Shown: positions 11,294 through 23,602, counted from the stretch's first letter. The stretch is 64,000 nt of DNA from Ligustrum vulgare (GCA_963555705.1 OY743184.1:22108859-22172858); one strand, 5' to 3'. The notes: a model not told the origin generated them from the sequence alone. Numbers and translations: made by a program.

Positions 11294-11816
11294 GAGTCAC
11301 TTCAAAGATTGCTATTCATTTTTGGTTAGTTGCTTTCACACCTTACCTTAAAATTAATTATCTGGTTTAAACACACACACAAAAATAAAAAAATTAAAAA
11401 GAAAAAGATAATTTATTTTCCTTTTCATTTGATTTGGAAACAGTAAAAAAAAAAACAAATTTTTTATTTATTATATTTATATGATTTTGCTTAGTCACGA
11501 GATAAAAATATTTTAGTCACGAGATAAAAATATTTTAGCAAAAGGGAAAAAAACATAAAAGATGAACGTGTAGGTTGAGGATACCTAGACCATATTACGC
11601 TTCTCGGTGAGATAAGTGATATAAATGTAGGTGTATTTAAAAAAGATACTGAATATTTTAATTATATATTTGCTGACACAAGTTATAAATACAAATTTCT
11701 TTCAAATGCTTTTCAAATAAGCTACTTTTATGCACATCCTCTAAAAATCCGACTAGAATAACGCAATAAATTCGACTTGAAAACGGGTCTCGTACGTCGT
11801 ACGGGCCCTTCACTAG

Positions 11817-12144
11817 TTATTATAGATAGATAGATTATATATTATAGATATAAAAAAATAAAAATAAAAAATGTCGTGGGAATATAACTACCAAAATTGA
11901 AATCCTGGTAGGGTTTAGCAGTTTTGTATACACAATCTTGGTAACTTGCTCCACCGCTCCTATAACTTCAGTTTTCCCTGTTCCCAAACTTTCTAGGGAA
12001 AGCAGAAACCCTCTTTACCTCCTCATTCCTCAGCCGCCATAGCCGCCCCAAGCGGAGAGTCCCTCATCCCTCAGCCACCATCGGCGCCCTAAAACTGAGA
12101 GTCAAAACAAGCAAGAACTAGAAAAACCCAATAAACCATTCGAC
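11817..12144 (+). promoter_or_regulatory. TRM1: TRM1 promoter and 5' UTR region
   Basis: Only 328 bp separate the Helitron end from the TRM1 start codon. The first half is AT-rich with GATAGATAGAT and TATATTATAGATATAA sequences that could serve as a core promoter. The second half is C/T-rich (CCTCTTTACCTCC, CCTCATTCCTCAGCCGCC), typical of a plant 5' UTR. The transcription start cannot be fixed from sequence alone. Confidence 0.5.
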
Positions 12145-15100
12145 ATGGGTAGTACTGATGAGAAAATTAGGGAAGAAGAGAATAAGCAGATGGAAGCTCC
12201 TAAAATGGCGCCTTTTGATCTGAATGATTTTACAATAATCAAAGAAGGGGAGGCCGAGATATTAATGCACGCCAAAAATGAAGTCTTTTTCAATAAAACC
12301 CAGGTCCTCTTTTTGATTTTTTTGGTGGTGTTGTTAAAAGTTAATTATTTTGTCACTTATAGATTTTATATATCCCATGGAATGTGTTTGTAGCAAATTA
12401 ATATTGAAATAATGGTTTATTGTTGTTAAATTATGTGCCACAATGATAATTACTAAAGCGACTGGGTTTATATTTTGGGTTTTATCTTTTCCTTTTCATT
12501 ACTGGATAATTGTGGAATATGATATCTGTGACTTGTTTTTTGTTCTACAATTGGAGTTTTTGGCTTCTTACTTTTTGAATGCTACTAACGTTTTAGAAAT
12601 CCGATGCTTTCAACTCTGATGGCCTACAGTTTTAAGTTTAAGCGGCTCTAGAGCTTATTTTCACCTTCTATTTATTTATTTATTTATTTTGGCTTTGTGA
12701 TTTGTAAACTTCTGAACTTTTGATTTTATTTATTTATTTCAGGTTAATAACCGCGATATGTCTATTGCTATTTTGAGGACGTTTATATCGAAGTACAATC
12801 AAGAACATGAAGCACTGTCCTCCAAAAGAATGAAAACAGGACCAAAAGCTTCAGACGTGTCTGTTATTGAGGCAGAAGCTACCATGGATTCCTTAACTCA
12901 TAGCGAGAAATCTAATGGTGAGATTGGTGTCCCAAAAGAAATATCCAAAGACGAAGCAAGCAGCATCTTGAAAGAACAAGCCTCAAACCAAGCTGGAAAG
13001 GGCCATGGAGAACTGAAGCCACCACGAGTTCTGGAGGTACTTATTGATTGTGTTATTATTGTTGCTTCTCTTGTCAAGCAAGTGCTCTGCTATAGACATG
13101 TGTTGTTAATGCTAATGCATCTCTTGAGGATTAGTAGGCTTTGTCGGCTTCTGGACTCAGAGCTTTAAGATATGCACGTGAAGTTGATGGGATTGGTCAA
13201 GTTGTGGCCTTGGACAACGATAAAGGTAACTCATGTTTTTAATTGTAATTGGAAAATAAAAAGTCATTTATTGTTAATTTCCATGCATAATTTTTTTAAA
13301 ATGCCTTCTTCTAGATGATGATCTTATTTCCAGTTGAGAACTTGTTGTGCCTAATATTACCCACACGTGTTTCCCGTATGCATACTGAGGTGGTCAAAAT
13401 TCTTTCATTTCTTCAGAATTTGCATCATAAAGCATGTTTGAGAAGTGCTTAAAAATAGTTAAAATTATAAATAGATATAAATAAGTGGTGGATAAGTGGA
13501 TGATATTTGTGGGTATTTGAAATATGTGTTTGCATATGCGACAGGGTCAAAATTTTCTTTCTTTGCTTCTGAATTTGCCTCTTAACTGCGACTTGACTTG
13601 GTTTGTGAATCAGGAGTGCTAATGTTGTCCCCTTTTACAGTTTCTGTTGAAGCCTGCAGGAGAAACATAAAATTTAATGGTTCAGTTGCATGCTCAAAAG
13701 TGGAGTCACACCTTGCTGATGCTCGAGTTTACATGCTCTCCCACCCGAAAGAATTTGAAGTGGTATGCTTTCAGTACTTTCATTTGAAGTTCACAATGTG
13801 GATGGTGGTTTTCTAATTTCCCGTCTTTTGTCCTCGACTAAATTTTCATTCAGCAATGAATATTCTCTGTATTTAGTGCTTGAGTCAGTTGAGAGTACAT
13901 GGATACATTCTACTTATGTAGAAGAGAAATGGAGCGAAGACATTATTCTTAGAGCCTGTTTGGTGCAGGTAGTTTTTCGGAAATTTTGGGAAGTTTTGGA
14001 TTTTGGGAGAATGTGTGTTGAAAGTTGATTGAAAAATGAAAAGTGATGGGTCCATAAAAATGTGTGGTCGAAAATGAATTTGAGAGAAATGTTGAAAAAA
14101 TGATGGAGACCAAAAAAGCACTTGATAGCAATGACCCCATGCCACTATGCCTGTCACAGACATGTCCTTTGTTTTGTGCTTTTATGAAGTAAATACTTTG
14201 TTGTTTACCACCTAAAGATAAATTATGTGATTGTTCTTATACTGGTGTTTGTGTTTCAGGTTGATCTTGACCCTTATGGTTCTCCATCTGTTTTTCTGGA
14301 CTCTGCTGTTCAATCAGTTGCTGATGGGGGCATGTTGATGTGCACTGCAACAGATATGGCAGTCCTTTGTGGGGGTAATGGAGAGGTCTGCTATTCCAAG
14401 TAAGGTTTATATTTTTGTTAATTTCTGATAATGCAGTATCATTTGTTAGTCAATTTATCTATTGCTTATAAAGTGGTCTGAGCTGATACTACTTGTGGTA
14501 TTAGGTATGGCTCTTATCCATTGAGAGGAAAGTATTGCCATGAGATGGCTTTGAGGATCCTTCTTGCCTGCATTGAGGTATTTTAACTTATGTAGTTCTC
14601 AATGTAAATTATTCAACCATTTTGTACCATAAGATATTTTTGTGTTCTAAACAAGGTCTAGATAATTAATCATGGATTGTCTATCCTTCTTTTTTTTTGT
14701 GCTACTTTAAGCCTTCTAAACTTCCCTTAGTTCTTGTCAACTTCTTTCATCATTTTGTTGGACTCTTCGGATGATAGTGTGTAAACCTGATAAAAAGAAA
14801 CAAAGTGCCCAATTTATATTAACTTATCATAAGGTAATTTCTAAGGTTATTAAATGGCTATCGTGCATTTTCTTCATTTTTTTGCTACTGCCATTTGACA
14901 TTGTACTAATGAATGATGACTGTAGCTTCTCTAGAATTGGACCAGGTCCCATTTAGGGTCTCTATACCTGCATAACCTAGGCGGTAACTCTGTTTGGTCT
15001 TGCTTTTAATTGTTTATGCTTTTGACATTTTTTGCACTTATTGGAAAGCTATGTGTTCTGCGTAATATCCTCCTATAATCTTCAATTAATTATTCAAATT

Positions 15101-18100
15101 ACTAGAGGCATTATGTGCGAACAGGTTTACAGGGTGGTTTTTTATACTTGTGATTATCAGGTTTGTGTTGGTGACTTCAAGAATCATTATCGAGTTCTCT
15201 TTAGGTGCCCGCCCAACAGGGCCTTAGTTTTATACGTCCTTCATCCTAAAATTATTACTCGTTGGATTATTGTATGTCATGAAATGGAAGTCTTCTTTGA
15301 CAAGTCGGTCGAAATTAGTTTTTGACTTCTGAGCATATTCCTCTTGAAATTTTTTGAAAGACCATATGCAGTTTATCATATTGAAATAATCTTGTCTTCT
15401 GACGCAGAGCCATGCAAACCGATACAAGCGATACATTGTTCCAGTGTTATCTGTTCAGATGGATTTCTATGTTCGCGTATTTGTTCGTGTATACTCGTAG
15501 GGTTTTTCTGCCCAAGTTTGCTTTTTTCATTTTAGCATGTAGAGCGAGATGAATTACTAGACAAATTAGAGTGTACGCTTTTCGTTCTTAACGCCACTAG
15601 TTTAGATTTGCATGTCTGATTTTTGAAGTGATTGTTTGCAGATCAGCAAGTGCAATGAAGAACACTCCTTTGAAGCTTTCATATGTTTATCAGTGCATTG
15701 GTTGTGATTCTTTCCATCTCCAGCCAATTGGAAGGACCGTATCCAAGGTATGCATGTTTATACATAGGGCTTGGGTATATTTTAATGCTGCATAAATTTT
15801 AGCTGGCATGAACGAGTTATAAATGATATTTTAAAGTTTTTGTTGTCTGAAAAGGTGTATGGTATAGTATTGCATGGTTTATAAATATCAAGTGCCTGCA
15901 AAATTGTCTTCACTGAACCTGTGCAAATGTACATAGTTTTTGCTATTTGCCTGCATGCATCAGGAACCTAAATGCTGATTGAAATTTAATTTTTGAACAC
16001 TTATAAGTAATATTCTCTTTTTGGTAAAATACGACGTCATATGCAACTGATTTTTTGTACGGCTAATATAGCTGTGATTTTTTTTGCCTTCCTCTTTTTC
16101 TCAAGCAGAATACCAGCGTCAGATATCTCCCTGGATTTGGACCTGTTGTTCCACAAGAATGCAGTGATTGTGGAAAGAAATATAACATGGGTGGGCCCAT
16201 ATGGTCTGCTCCCATCCACGATCAAGAATGGGTGACTTCCATTCTAGCAGATGTAAAATCTATGAAAGATCGTTATCCTGCTTATGATCGAATATCAGCT
16301 GTATTGACGACGATTTCAGAGGTACAATTGTTCGTATTGGCAAACATTTCATTTCGCTCTTTTGAAATGTCTTGTCACTACTATGTTGTGTCTTCCAGAT
16401 ATGCGAAAATACATATGGAAATTTCTTAATGTCAGTTAGAGGATCACTACCTCCTATTCAAGATTTTTTTTTATTTATTATTTTAAAAAAATGTGAATTT
16501 GAGGACTTGTGTTTTTTAGCAGAAAGATGCTTACCTAGAGATGATATCTCACAATACTCCCCAACACGCTTCATTTCTTATAATACTATATAATTGACTT
16601 GCAAAGTAATTACAGATAGAGCACTATATAGGTTTGGAGACAAGTATATCAGTTAAACTCTTTTAGAATAACTATTTCCTTTCCCATTATTCACGCAACA
16701 GAACAATTTCAATATGCATTTAAAGAATCCTCTTTAGAGGAAAGTTAAGTGGCTCTTTGGGAATATTTTGTTATTATTTCCTGCTGAACCGAATCTTTAC
16801 AGAATTTTCTTTTTTAGCATATCAATATGTTGTATAAAATTGTAACTAGGCTTCACAACCGCCTGGACTATAAGTCCTTTCACACTCTCTGGGTTACTCT
16901 TATTTTTTTAAGCCTAAAGAAAAATAAGGAATGATGAAATAGATATTTGACCTCTGCATCTTGATTGTTTGTTCTTAAGACTGGCTTTTGTTTAAATAAA
17001 TTAATTTTGTGCCTTTTGCAGGAATTGCCTGATGTTCCTCTATTTCTGAGTTTGCACAATCTCTGTGCTACATTGAAATGCACATCTCCGTCAGCAGTTA
17101 TATTTCGTTCTGCCGTTATCAATGCAGGATACCGTATATCTGGAACTCATGTAAACCCATTAGGATTGAAAACGGATGCTCCTATGGATGTGATTTGGGA
17201 TATCATGCGCTGCTGGGTGAGCATCCTTGTTTGCCCGTGTGTGAATTCATGCTTGTCTTGTCGTTTCAACTTTCATATGCACCCTATATGTTCACGCCAG
17301 CCAAAAACAATGTTCACATTAGTAAAACAACAGAGCTCCTTGAGCTTTGTGACATTTAATTACAGGCAAGCTTCTTCTATGGAAGAAATTAGGTGTATAG
17401 ACTTAGTGATTTGTCACCAAATATGGTTTCCTGTTAGTTATTTTCCTCGTATAAATTTTTTAACGTTGTCTTCATGTAGTTGATAACGTTCTCTTCGTAG
17501 GTCAAAAATCATCCGGTGAAAGCTCAGCCAACTGATCAGGCTGGAAGTGTTATACTTGCAAAGGAACCCGTTCTGCAGGTATATGACTCCCTGTACTAAC
17601 ACACTGTAATTTTAGTTCCTTGTGAATTTAAGCTCTACCACAAAAAGATCTGCTAACTAATACTCAAATCCATGTATAGTATCCCTACAAACATGCACTT
17701 AACTTTGTTTGATTTAAGTATTTTCCTTGCTGAATGCTTACTCCTTTTGTTATTAAATTAGCTAATCTACGAGTTATCACTTATCAGACTTATTTTTGAA
17801 TTCGATAATTTTTGGCTGGACACTATTCATTTCCATTTTGTTGACTTGAACTTGAGTTTTTAACAAAAAATTCTTCCAGCAAATGGTCAATTCTTTTTTT
17901 TTTTTTTTGCTTCGTCAAGAAACTAAAGTGCATTCTTGGTAGTAGAGAGGTTATAGCGAACAAAATTTTAGCTTCTTTTTGTTCCTTAATAGTTTGCTGG
18001 CTTATCTAATCCTTGCTACCAAACATACGATTAGTCCATGTTTGGTAAATAGGATTGGAGAGTGCAACAAAATGACTTTAGCTGTTTCCTTTTAATCCTA

Positions 18101-18390
18101 TTCAATCTTTTGGCTAATATGCTATAAAAATTTCGTCTTTTTTCTTCTTGCAGGCTAATTTTGCAAGAGCTGTTGCTTCTCTTAGCAAGGCACAAGCGAA
18201 AAAGGTTGCACGCTTCCTTCCGAATCCCGAAAGACATTGGGGACCCAAGCTCAGGGCCGGTCGTCAGATCACCAGCAAGCACGCATCTCTCTTGGGTCTG
18301 GAGGCAGTGAATGGAATAAACAACCACGAAGAAGGCGAAGAGCCCCCAACCAAGCGTAAGAAGACGGAAGATCCTACCCCTAATTCATGA
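12145..18390 (+). CDS. TRM1: tRNA (guanine26-N2)-dimethyltransferase, 12 exons
   Basis: Exons inferred from GT-AG junctions and continuous frame: 12145-12303, 12743-13036, 13138-13225, 13641-13762, 14260-14399, 14505-14577, 15408-15496, 15642-15747, 16109-16321, 17022-17216, 17501-17578, 18154-18390. These give 597 codons, close to plant Trm1 length. The enzyme transfers methyl groups from S-adenosylmethionine to N2 of G26 in tRNAs. Residues about 50-60 ([12 protein letters not shown]) are the conserved Trm1 N-terminal block. SGLRALR and VALDNDK (about 155-182) form the SAM-binding part. DLDPYGSP (about 223-230) is the catalytic loop. Paired cysteines (C340/C343, C375/C378) look like a zinc site. 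A basic C-terminus (PPTKRKK) is a likely nuclear signal. No frame break is seen, so the gene looks functional. Confidence 0.95.
13945..14140 (+). mobile_element. MITE-like insertion in TRM1 intron 4
   Basis: A segment beginning GAGCCTGTTTGGTGCAGG and containing CATAAAAATGTGTGGTCGAAAATG lies in the intron between exons 4 and 5. It closely resembles the element in the COBRA-like intron (56655-56790), which has CATAAAAATGTGTGGTTGAAAATG. Its 3' end is poorly defined, so it may be degraded. There is no coding capacity. Confidence 0.5.
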
Positions 18391-18896
18391 TAATAAAGCC
18401 TAGTTTCATACAAAATAATTGAGTGTCTCTGCCAAACTTGCTGAATCTTTTACCATTGTTGTTCCCCTTGCTGCATTTGCTTTGCAGAGACAACCATCTC
18501 GTGCTGAGCAATGGTTCATGTTCTATTTAATCGTAAGAGATACCAAACGTGGAAGGATTGGTCTCTTGTGTGCCAATTTTTAGGAGTCTTGAAGGAGCAA
18601 ATATCAATTTTGTTTAACTTTATGATTCTGTTTAGCAGGTCTCACTCTCTGATGTTTATTTTGAATGTAAAGTATATTTTCATAATATTGTGTGAAACTT
18701 TTCATTTTTTCTACTTTTAGCAAAATGTGCGAAAACCGGATTTTATTTGTGGAGTCATTGGACTGATACCCATCGTTGAGACCCACAATTGCAACAATAT
18801 CACCTTGGAATCCCTGATCCTTAAAAATGACGTCTCCAATTAAAGATATTGGGTAAATATCATCCTTTTGCAATTTAAAAAAAAAAAAAATAAAAA

Positions 18897-18927
<31 letters not shown>

Positions 18928-20437
18928 TAGATTACTCAAAGATTTTGACTGAATGATTATCCAGAACAATGTTTTCTTAATAAAGAGTTACTTTCTTGAC
19001 TGTTTTTAGGGGTGTGGTGTAATGAAACAAGAACATCTCCAACCTCGTTTCACCATTAAAATTTTACTACATACCTGCAATTTTTTTCCCCCGGCATCCA
19101 TTGACTTGTTCAAGGTTTCACTGTTAATTTGGCATATTATTATAGGTAACTTCGTAGATTGTTGCACCGATTGACACCCCAAATTGCTGCAATGTTAATC
19201 TTTGAAAAACACAGATTATTATAATAATGATTTATTCACAATTGTGAATTGACCTTATGGTATATTATTATTATTATTATTTTTTAAATTTGATTGTTAA
19301 ATGGAATATTTTATTCAATTAATGTGATGCTTTCATAACATACATGTTTGGATGTACTGTGAAAGAGAATGAAAACCACATTATTGTATATTGTTGATAC
19401 TGCCCATCAAGTTAGCTTCGTTATCCATTGAATTATCTTGCCATTTTTAGTTTTAGCAGAACTATTTCACTACACATACTGTACTTATTTTAGACTCAAT
19501 TTAGTAATAATGAGACCATGAAGCAAAACATTCCAATATGAAAAAAAATATATGTAAATGACCTGGTACCTTTTTAATTGCCCATTTCAAGTGAAGTTAG
19601 ATTTGTTGAATGAACTTGGTAACCTCAATTTCGAGAAAATGACGGGATTAACTGTTGTTATTTAACCTGGCTGCAACTTACATCAGAGATTGGATTGTGG
19701 GGATTCCATTCTAAACATTTGTAAAAATTTTCGTATGAGATATGTCTGATTTAATCAAAGAATATGTCAGTTGTTAGTATCACCAGTAGATAACAGTAAT
19801 ATATATTAGATGTGAGGTCACCGATCGCATGTTTTGTTTAATGTGTACTAGAAAACTTGTTCTGCCATCAACAACATCTCCGTTACAAAAACGTTTAACT
19901 AAAATAAACTGTAACGGTGCAGAATAAACAACGAACATCAATTTATCAGAATAATATAAAGTGTGAAGGGTTGTAATGGGTGGAATTATATCCCAAAATT
20001 ATTGTTTAAATGGAATAATATTTTTATTACCTTTTCCATTTAAATTTTTTTGAATGGTCTTAGAAATGCCACATTGTAACAAATATAATTACTAATTATA
20101 TCAGATGCACACCAGCTTCTCTTAGAGCATCTATTTATAAATGATGTGTGAACCTATGTCAAAGCACTCAATCTAAATGTGACACCCTTTTGATAGTCAT
20201 GAATCCAAGAATCAGTCATAATCTGCCAAAGTACTCGGAACATTAAAATTCTCATCAATGTCACTGGCTGATGACACTACTGAGATATTTAATTCACTAA
20301 GCACACAGAATAAAATGAATATGAGTATCAGCATATCTTATGTGGGAATGTTTCCTATTAGCTGAATTATGCCGGAACATCCCTATACGCTGGTGCTAAG
20401 CTGGCATTGAGATTCTAATCTAGTAAAACCTCAGTGG
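18391..20437. other. TRM1 3' flank and intergenic DNA
   Basis: An AATAAA lies at 18392-18397, immediately after the TRM1 stop codon and rather close to act alone; TTTGT-rich sequence follows. An A-rich stretch and a TA dinucleotide run occur at about 18875-18929. The rest is AT-rich, with no coding region recognised on either strand; a 121-codon - strand frame at 18604-18969 crosses the microsatellite and is not credible. Confidence 0.5.
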
Positions 20438-20686
20438 CTTTCTGATGTGATCCAGACCACGGATACAAGCCCGCACAAAGATCCGTTGAAGATCAAAGGA
20501 GGACCGATGACTCGATTGCAGACAAAGAGGGCCAAGGAAGCAATGGACGAGTTAGTTCAAGAAACAATGGCCAAAACAATGTTCGTGTCATCAAAAGAAG
20601 CAAGTTCCATGTTGGGGCCGAGCCAAAACGACGAATGGATCAACCTCATTCAAGCCGTCGAAGAAGTTTGCCAAATTTCAAGAATT

Positions 20687-20943
20687 ACGGCCGTAACATA
20701 TGGGAGCTCACGGCCGTAACCAACTTTCTGTTTAAAATTGATTTTGCGAGACATAAGCAATCACGGCCGTAAAGAATTGAGTATCACGGCCGTAAAGGTT
20801 GATTATCACGGCCGTAAGGGAGTTACTGCTTAAAATTGGAATTCGTATGTTTTGGGACTTACGGCCGTAAGTCCAATTGTCACGGCCGTAAGAGTGATTC
20901 AGAAACAGGGTTACGGCCGTAAGAAAATCAGTTACGACCGTAA
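20687..20943 (+). repeat. Array of ACGGCCGTAA motifs in 5' LTR U3
   Basis: Nine irregularly spaced copies of ACGGCCGTAA (eight perfect, the last ACGACCGTAA). Several are extended to the palindrome TTACGGCCGTAA. The array ends about 95 bases before the TATA box. Its placement in U3 suggests a regulatory array; function is inferred. Confidence 0.9.
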
Positions 20944-21035
20944 AACCGATTACGCGTAAATTTAGGTTTATTTTATTTCCATAATTTTAGGTAGTTGTTT
21001 CCTTATTTAATTAGAACTCTTTAACCTAGTTTTGA

Positions 21036-21049
21036 CCCTATATATAGGG
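21036..21049 (+). promoter_or_regulatory. Palindromic TATA box of the CRM-like LTR
   Basis: CCCTATATATAGGG is a perfect 14-base palindrome containing a TATATA core. It is repeated unchanged in the 3' LTR at 27129-27142. This is the most likely core promoter of the element. Confidence 0.7.
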
Positions 21050-21347
21050 ATGTAATTATCATTATTCAAAAGACAACTTTGATATTATTATTGTGAGGCA
21101 AATTGCTTTCAAACTTCGTTCTTCATTGAACACAATCCGAACTTGCGAGTTATTCATGTTTGTTCAAACCCCGGTGAGAATTAATATTCCTTGTGATCAA
21201 GAGGTCAATATATCCTTGTGATTGTATTGGTTGCTTAGTTCAATTAATTTTAATTGGATCCATAAATCGTGATTTATTGGCGTTCTTGGGTCGATTCCAA
21301 TAATTTGTGGGTTGCTTAGCTACAATTACTACGTGGTTTGCATCATC

Positions 21348-21360
21348 TGGTATCAGAGCT
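21348..21360 (+). other. Primer-binding site (initiator Met tRNA)
   Basis: TGGTATCAGAGCT lies two bases downstream of the 5' LTR. It is complementary to the 3' end of plant initiator methionine tRNA, the usual primer of minus-strand DNA synthesis in these elements. Confidence 0.92.
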
Positions 21361-21967
21361 TAGGCTCCAAAAATCAAGGTTATATCTTGTTTTTGTTTTC
21401 TTGAGTTTCTTATTCTTGTTCTTCGTGTTCTTCCAGCTTTGAGTCTTTAATCCAGAAAAGTGTCACAAAAAATTCAATAGTCGTTATTTTTTTAGTTTGT
21501 TATCCAAATTAAATTTCGTTTGTTGCGTCTTTCTCGTAGTTGAATTTTCGAGAATATAAAAAAAAAAAAAAAAAAAACGAAAATTCCAGTTCCAGAAAAA
21601 TAGTTGATATTTGATTTCAAGAAATACTTTCTTGAAGCAATCTTTAGTTTCCATAAAAAGTGTCAAGTCCCTTATAGAGTCAAATTCAATTCTCTAAAGG
21701 TCTTCTTTGAGTTTTCCAACAAATTCATTACTTCTCACTCATATTCGATTTGAAGCAATCGGGTTTAAACTTGTTTGAGTTCGGATTCGTTCTTTGAAGC
21801 AATTGGGGTGAAAGCTATTGAGTGGAAAAAGGCAGAGAGGTGAGATCAATAGAGGGTAAAAGCCAAATTTGAGTGATACACGAGCGAAATACACGTGAGG
21901 CACAAAAACATTTAGTTTTAGGATGTCTGAATAATCTTCTACTACAAAGAACAACGATCGAGCCAAC
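21361..21967 (+). other. Untranslated leader of the CRM-like element
   Basis: Noncoding segment between PBS and gag, T-rich, with an A run at about 21559-21577. Short upstream ATGs, for example near 21923, lead quickly to stops. Confidence 0.7.
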
Positions 21968-23602
21968 ATGACGGAAGAGATGGTACAACGGTTTGAGCGT
22001 TTGTTTGGGGATGTGTTAGGTAGGTTAGAAAGGCTTGAGCAACCTCGGGAAGTGCCTAATGCCCGTAGGCAAGGTGGACAAGGTCGTAGAGTAGAGGGGA
22101 TCGATGAGAATGAAGAAGGTAGTGATTTTGACGATGGGACAATTGTTGATAGAGTAGTTAGGCATGGGAGAAGGGATAGAGAACTTGGTGGCGATAGAAT
22201 GGATGGTAGTATGAACAACATCAAAATGACAATTCCGTCATTCAAAGGAAGGAGTGATCCGGAAGCATACTTAGAATGGGAGAAGAAGATGGAATTAATT
22301 TTTAATTGCTACACTTATTCGGAAGAGAAAAAGGTTAAAGTAGCTGTACTTGAGTTCTCCGATTACGCTATTACTTGGTGGGATCAATTGGTGACTTCTA
22401 GGAGGAGGAATCGCGAGAGGCCCGTTAGTACTTGGGATGAATTAAAAGCTATCATGAGAAAGAGGTTCGTTCCTAGTCATTACCATCGGGAGCTTCATCA
22501 AAAGTTGCAAAGTCTATACCAAGGATCAAAGAGTGTGGAGGATTATCATAAGGAGATGGAGTTGTTGATGATTAGAGCTAATGTAGAAGAGGATAGGGAG
22601 GCTACGATGGCTCGGTTTTTGAATGGGTTGAATAAGGATATAGCTAATGTGGTTGAACTACAACATTACTTGGAGATGGAGGATATGTTGCACATGGCTA
22701 TAAAGGTTGAGAAGCAATTGAAGAAAAAGGGAACAACAAGGTACCAATCGGGTTCTAATTCTCCTTGGAAGCCGAAGTGGGAAGGTAAAGGAGATGTGGC
22801 TGTTTCTAAAGGAAAGTTTGAAGCACCAAAAGGGAAGTTTGAGGCACCAAAAGGGAAGGAGGAACAAGCTAATAAATTCGTACCTAAAGGGGAACCTCAA
22901 CCATCTAGGAGTAGAGACATTCAATGCTTCAAATGTTTGGGAAGAGGGCATGTGGCATCTCAATGTCCTAATAGGCGAGTGGTACTTTTGCGAAAGGATG
23001 GAACTATGGAGAGTGATAGTGAGGAAGAGGATTATAGCGATATGCCAGCGTTGGAGGAAATATGTGAGGATGAAGATGTGTTATCCGGGGAGCATGGCGA
23101 GTTATTAGTGGCAAGGCGAGCCCTTAGTGCCCAAATCCACACGAATGATTTGGAACAACAACGGGAGAACATATTTCATACTCGATGTCGCATTAATAAC
23201 AAGGTATGTAGTATGATTATTGATGGCGGTAGTTGCACTAACGTCGCTAGTACTATACTTGTTGAAAAATTAGGATTACCTTTGTTAAAACATCCTAAAC
23301 CTTATAGGCTTCAATGGTTAAATGATAGTGGAGAAATTAAGGTGAATAGGAGGGTGTTGGTGAATTTTTCTATTGGTAGCTATGTGGATGAAGTTATGTG
23401 TGATGTGGTACCTATGCATGCCGGGCACATTTTGTTGGGTAGACCTTGGCAATATGATAGGAAGGTCACGCATGATGGGTATAAAAGTAGGTATAGCTTT
23501 ACCAAAGGGGGAAAAACCATTACACTTGCACCATTGACACCGTCACAAGTGTATGAAGATCAAATAAAACTGAAAAATGATGAAGAAAAAAGAGTAAGGT
23601 AA
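21968..23602 (+). CDS. Gag-protease polyprotein, CRM-like element
   Basis: 544 codons. Residues about 78-220 are a retrotransposon gag domain (IPSFKGRSDPEAYLEWEKK, DYAITWWDQL). A charged linker with two adjacent copies of a KGKFEAP unit follows, then a CCHC zinc knuckle CFKCLGRGHVASQC at about 320-333 that would bind element RNA. The aspartic protease has IIDGGSCTNVAS (about 416-427) and ILLGRPW (about 488-494); the active-site triplet reads DGG, the form I recall for this lineage. The frame ends with TAA at 23600-23602. The following sequence stays open in the same register to a TGA at 23816-23818. The start was chosen as the first ATG before the gag domain. Confidence 0.93.
   Translation: MTEEMVQRFERLFGDVLGRLERLEQPREVPNARRQGGQGRRVEGIDENEEGSDFDDGTIVDRVVRHGRRDRELGGDRMDGSMNNIKMTIPSFKGRSDPEAYLEWEKKMELIFNCYTYSEEKKVKVAVLEFSDYAITWWDQLVTSRRRNRERPVSTWDELKAIMRKRFVPSHYHRELHQKLQSLYQGSKSVEDYHKEMELLMIRANVEEDREATMARFLNGLNKDIANVVELQHYLEMEDMLHMAIKVEKQLKKKGTTRYQSGSNSPWKPKWEGKGDVAVSKGKFEAPKGKFEAPKGKEEQANKFVPKGEPQPSRSRDIQCFKCLGRGHVASQCPNRRVVLLRKDGTMESDSEEEDYSDMPALEEICEDEDVLSGEHGELLVARRALSAQIHTNDLEQQRENIFHTRCRINNKVCSMIIDGGSCTNVASTILVEKLGLPLLKHPKPYRLQWLNDSGEIKVNRRVLVNFSIGSYVDEVMCDVVPMHAGHILLGRPWQYDRKVTHDGYKSRYSFTKGGKTITLAPLTPSQVYEDQIKLKNDEEKRVR

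Larger units (their letters stand above)
10391..11816 (+). mobile_element. Candidate non-autonomous Helitron
   Basis: The segment begins TCCTCCTATATTATAAGAGG, preceded by A. It ends CACTAG, followed by T, with a GC-rich imperfect hairpin (about 11784-11808, built on CGTACG and GGGTC/GGCCC) just before the end. This matches the Helitron pattern: 5' TC, 3' CTRR, hairpin about 5-10 bases inside, insertion between A and T, no TSD, no terminal inverted repeats. There is no Rep/helicase coding sequence, so it would be non-autonomous. The interior is made of repeats rich in AT and CA dinucleotides. Its 5' end is present twice (10391 and 10833). Confidence 0.7.
20443..21345 (+). repeat. 5' LTR of the CRM-like element
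   Basis: 903 bp. The first 277 bases hold an open frame (20447-20719) identical in register to the end of pol in the 3' LTR. It is followed by the ACGGCCGTAA array (20687-20943), a palindromic TATA box CCCTATATATAGGG (21036-21049) and the R/U5 region. It ends CATCA at 21345, two bases before the PBS. Confidence 0.93.

Noticed and set aside
18604..18969. 121-codon minus-strand frame downstream of TRM1
   Set aside because: It starts beyond a TA microsatellite and A run and shows no domain; probably chance.
21739..22245. 168-codon minus-strand Ser/Leu/Pro-rich frame
   Set aside because: It is antisense to the gag start of the CRM-like element and is a shadow of its codon use.
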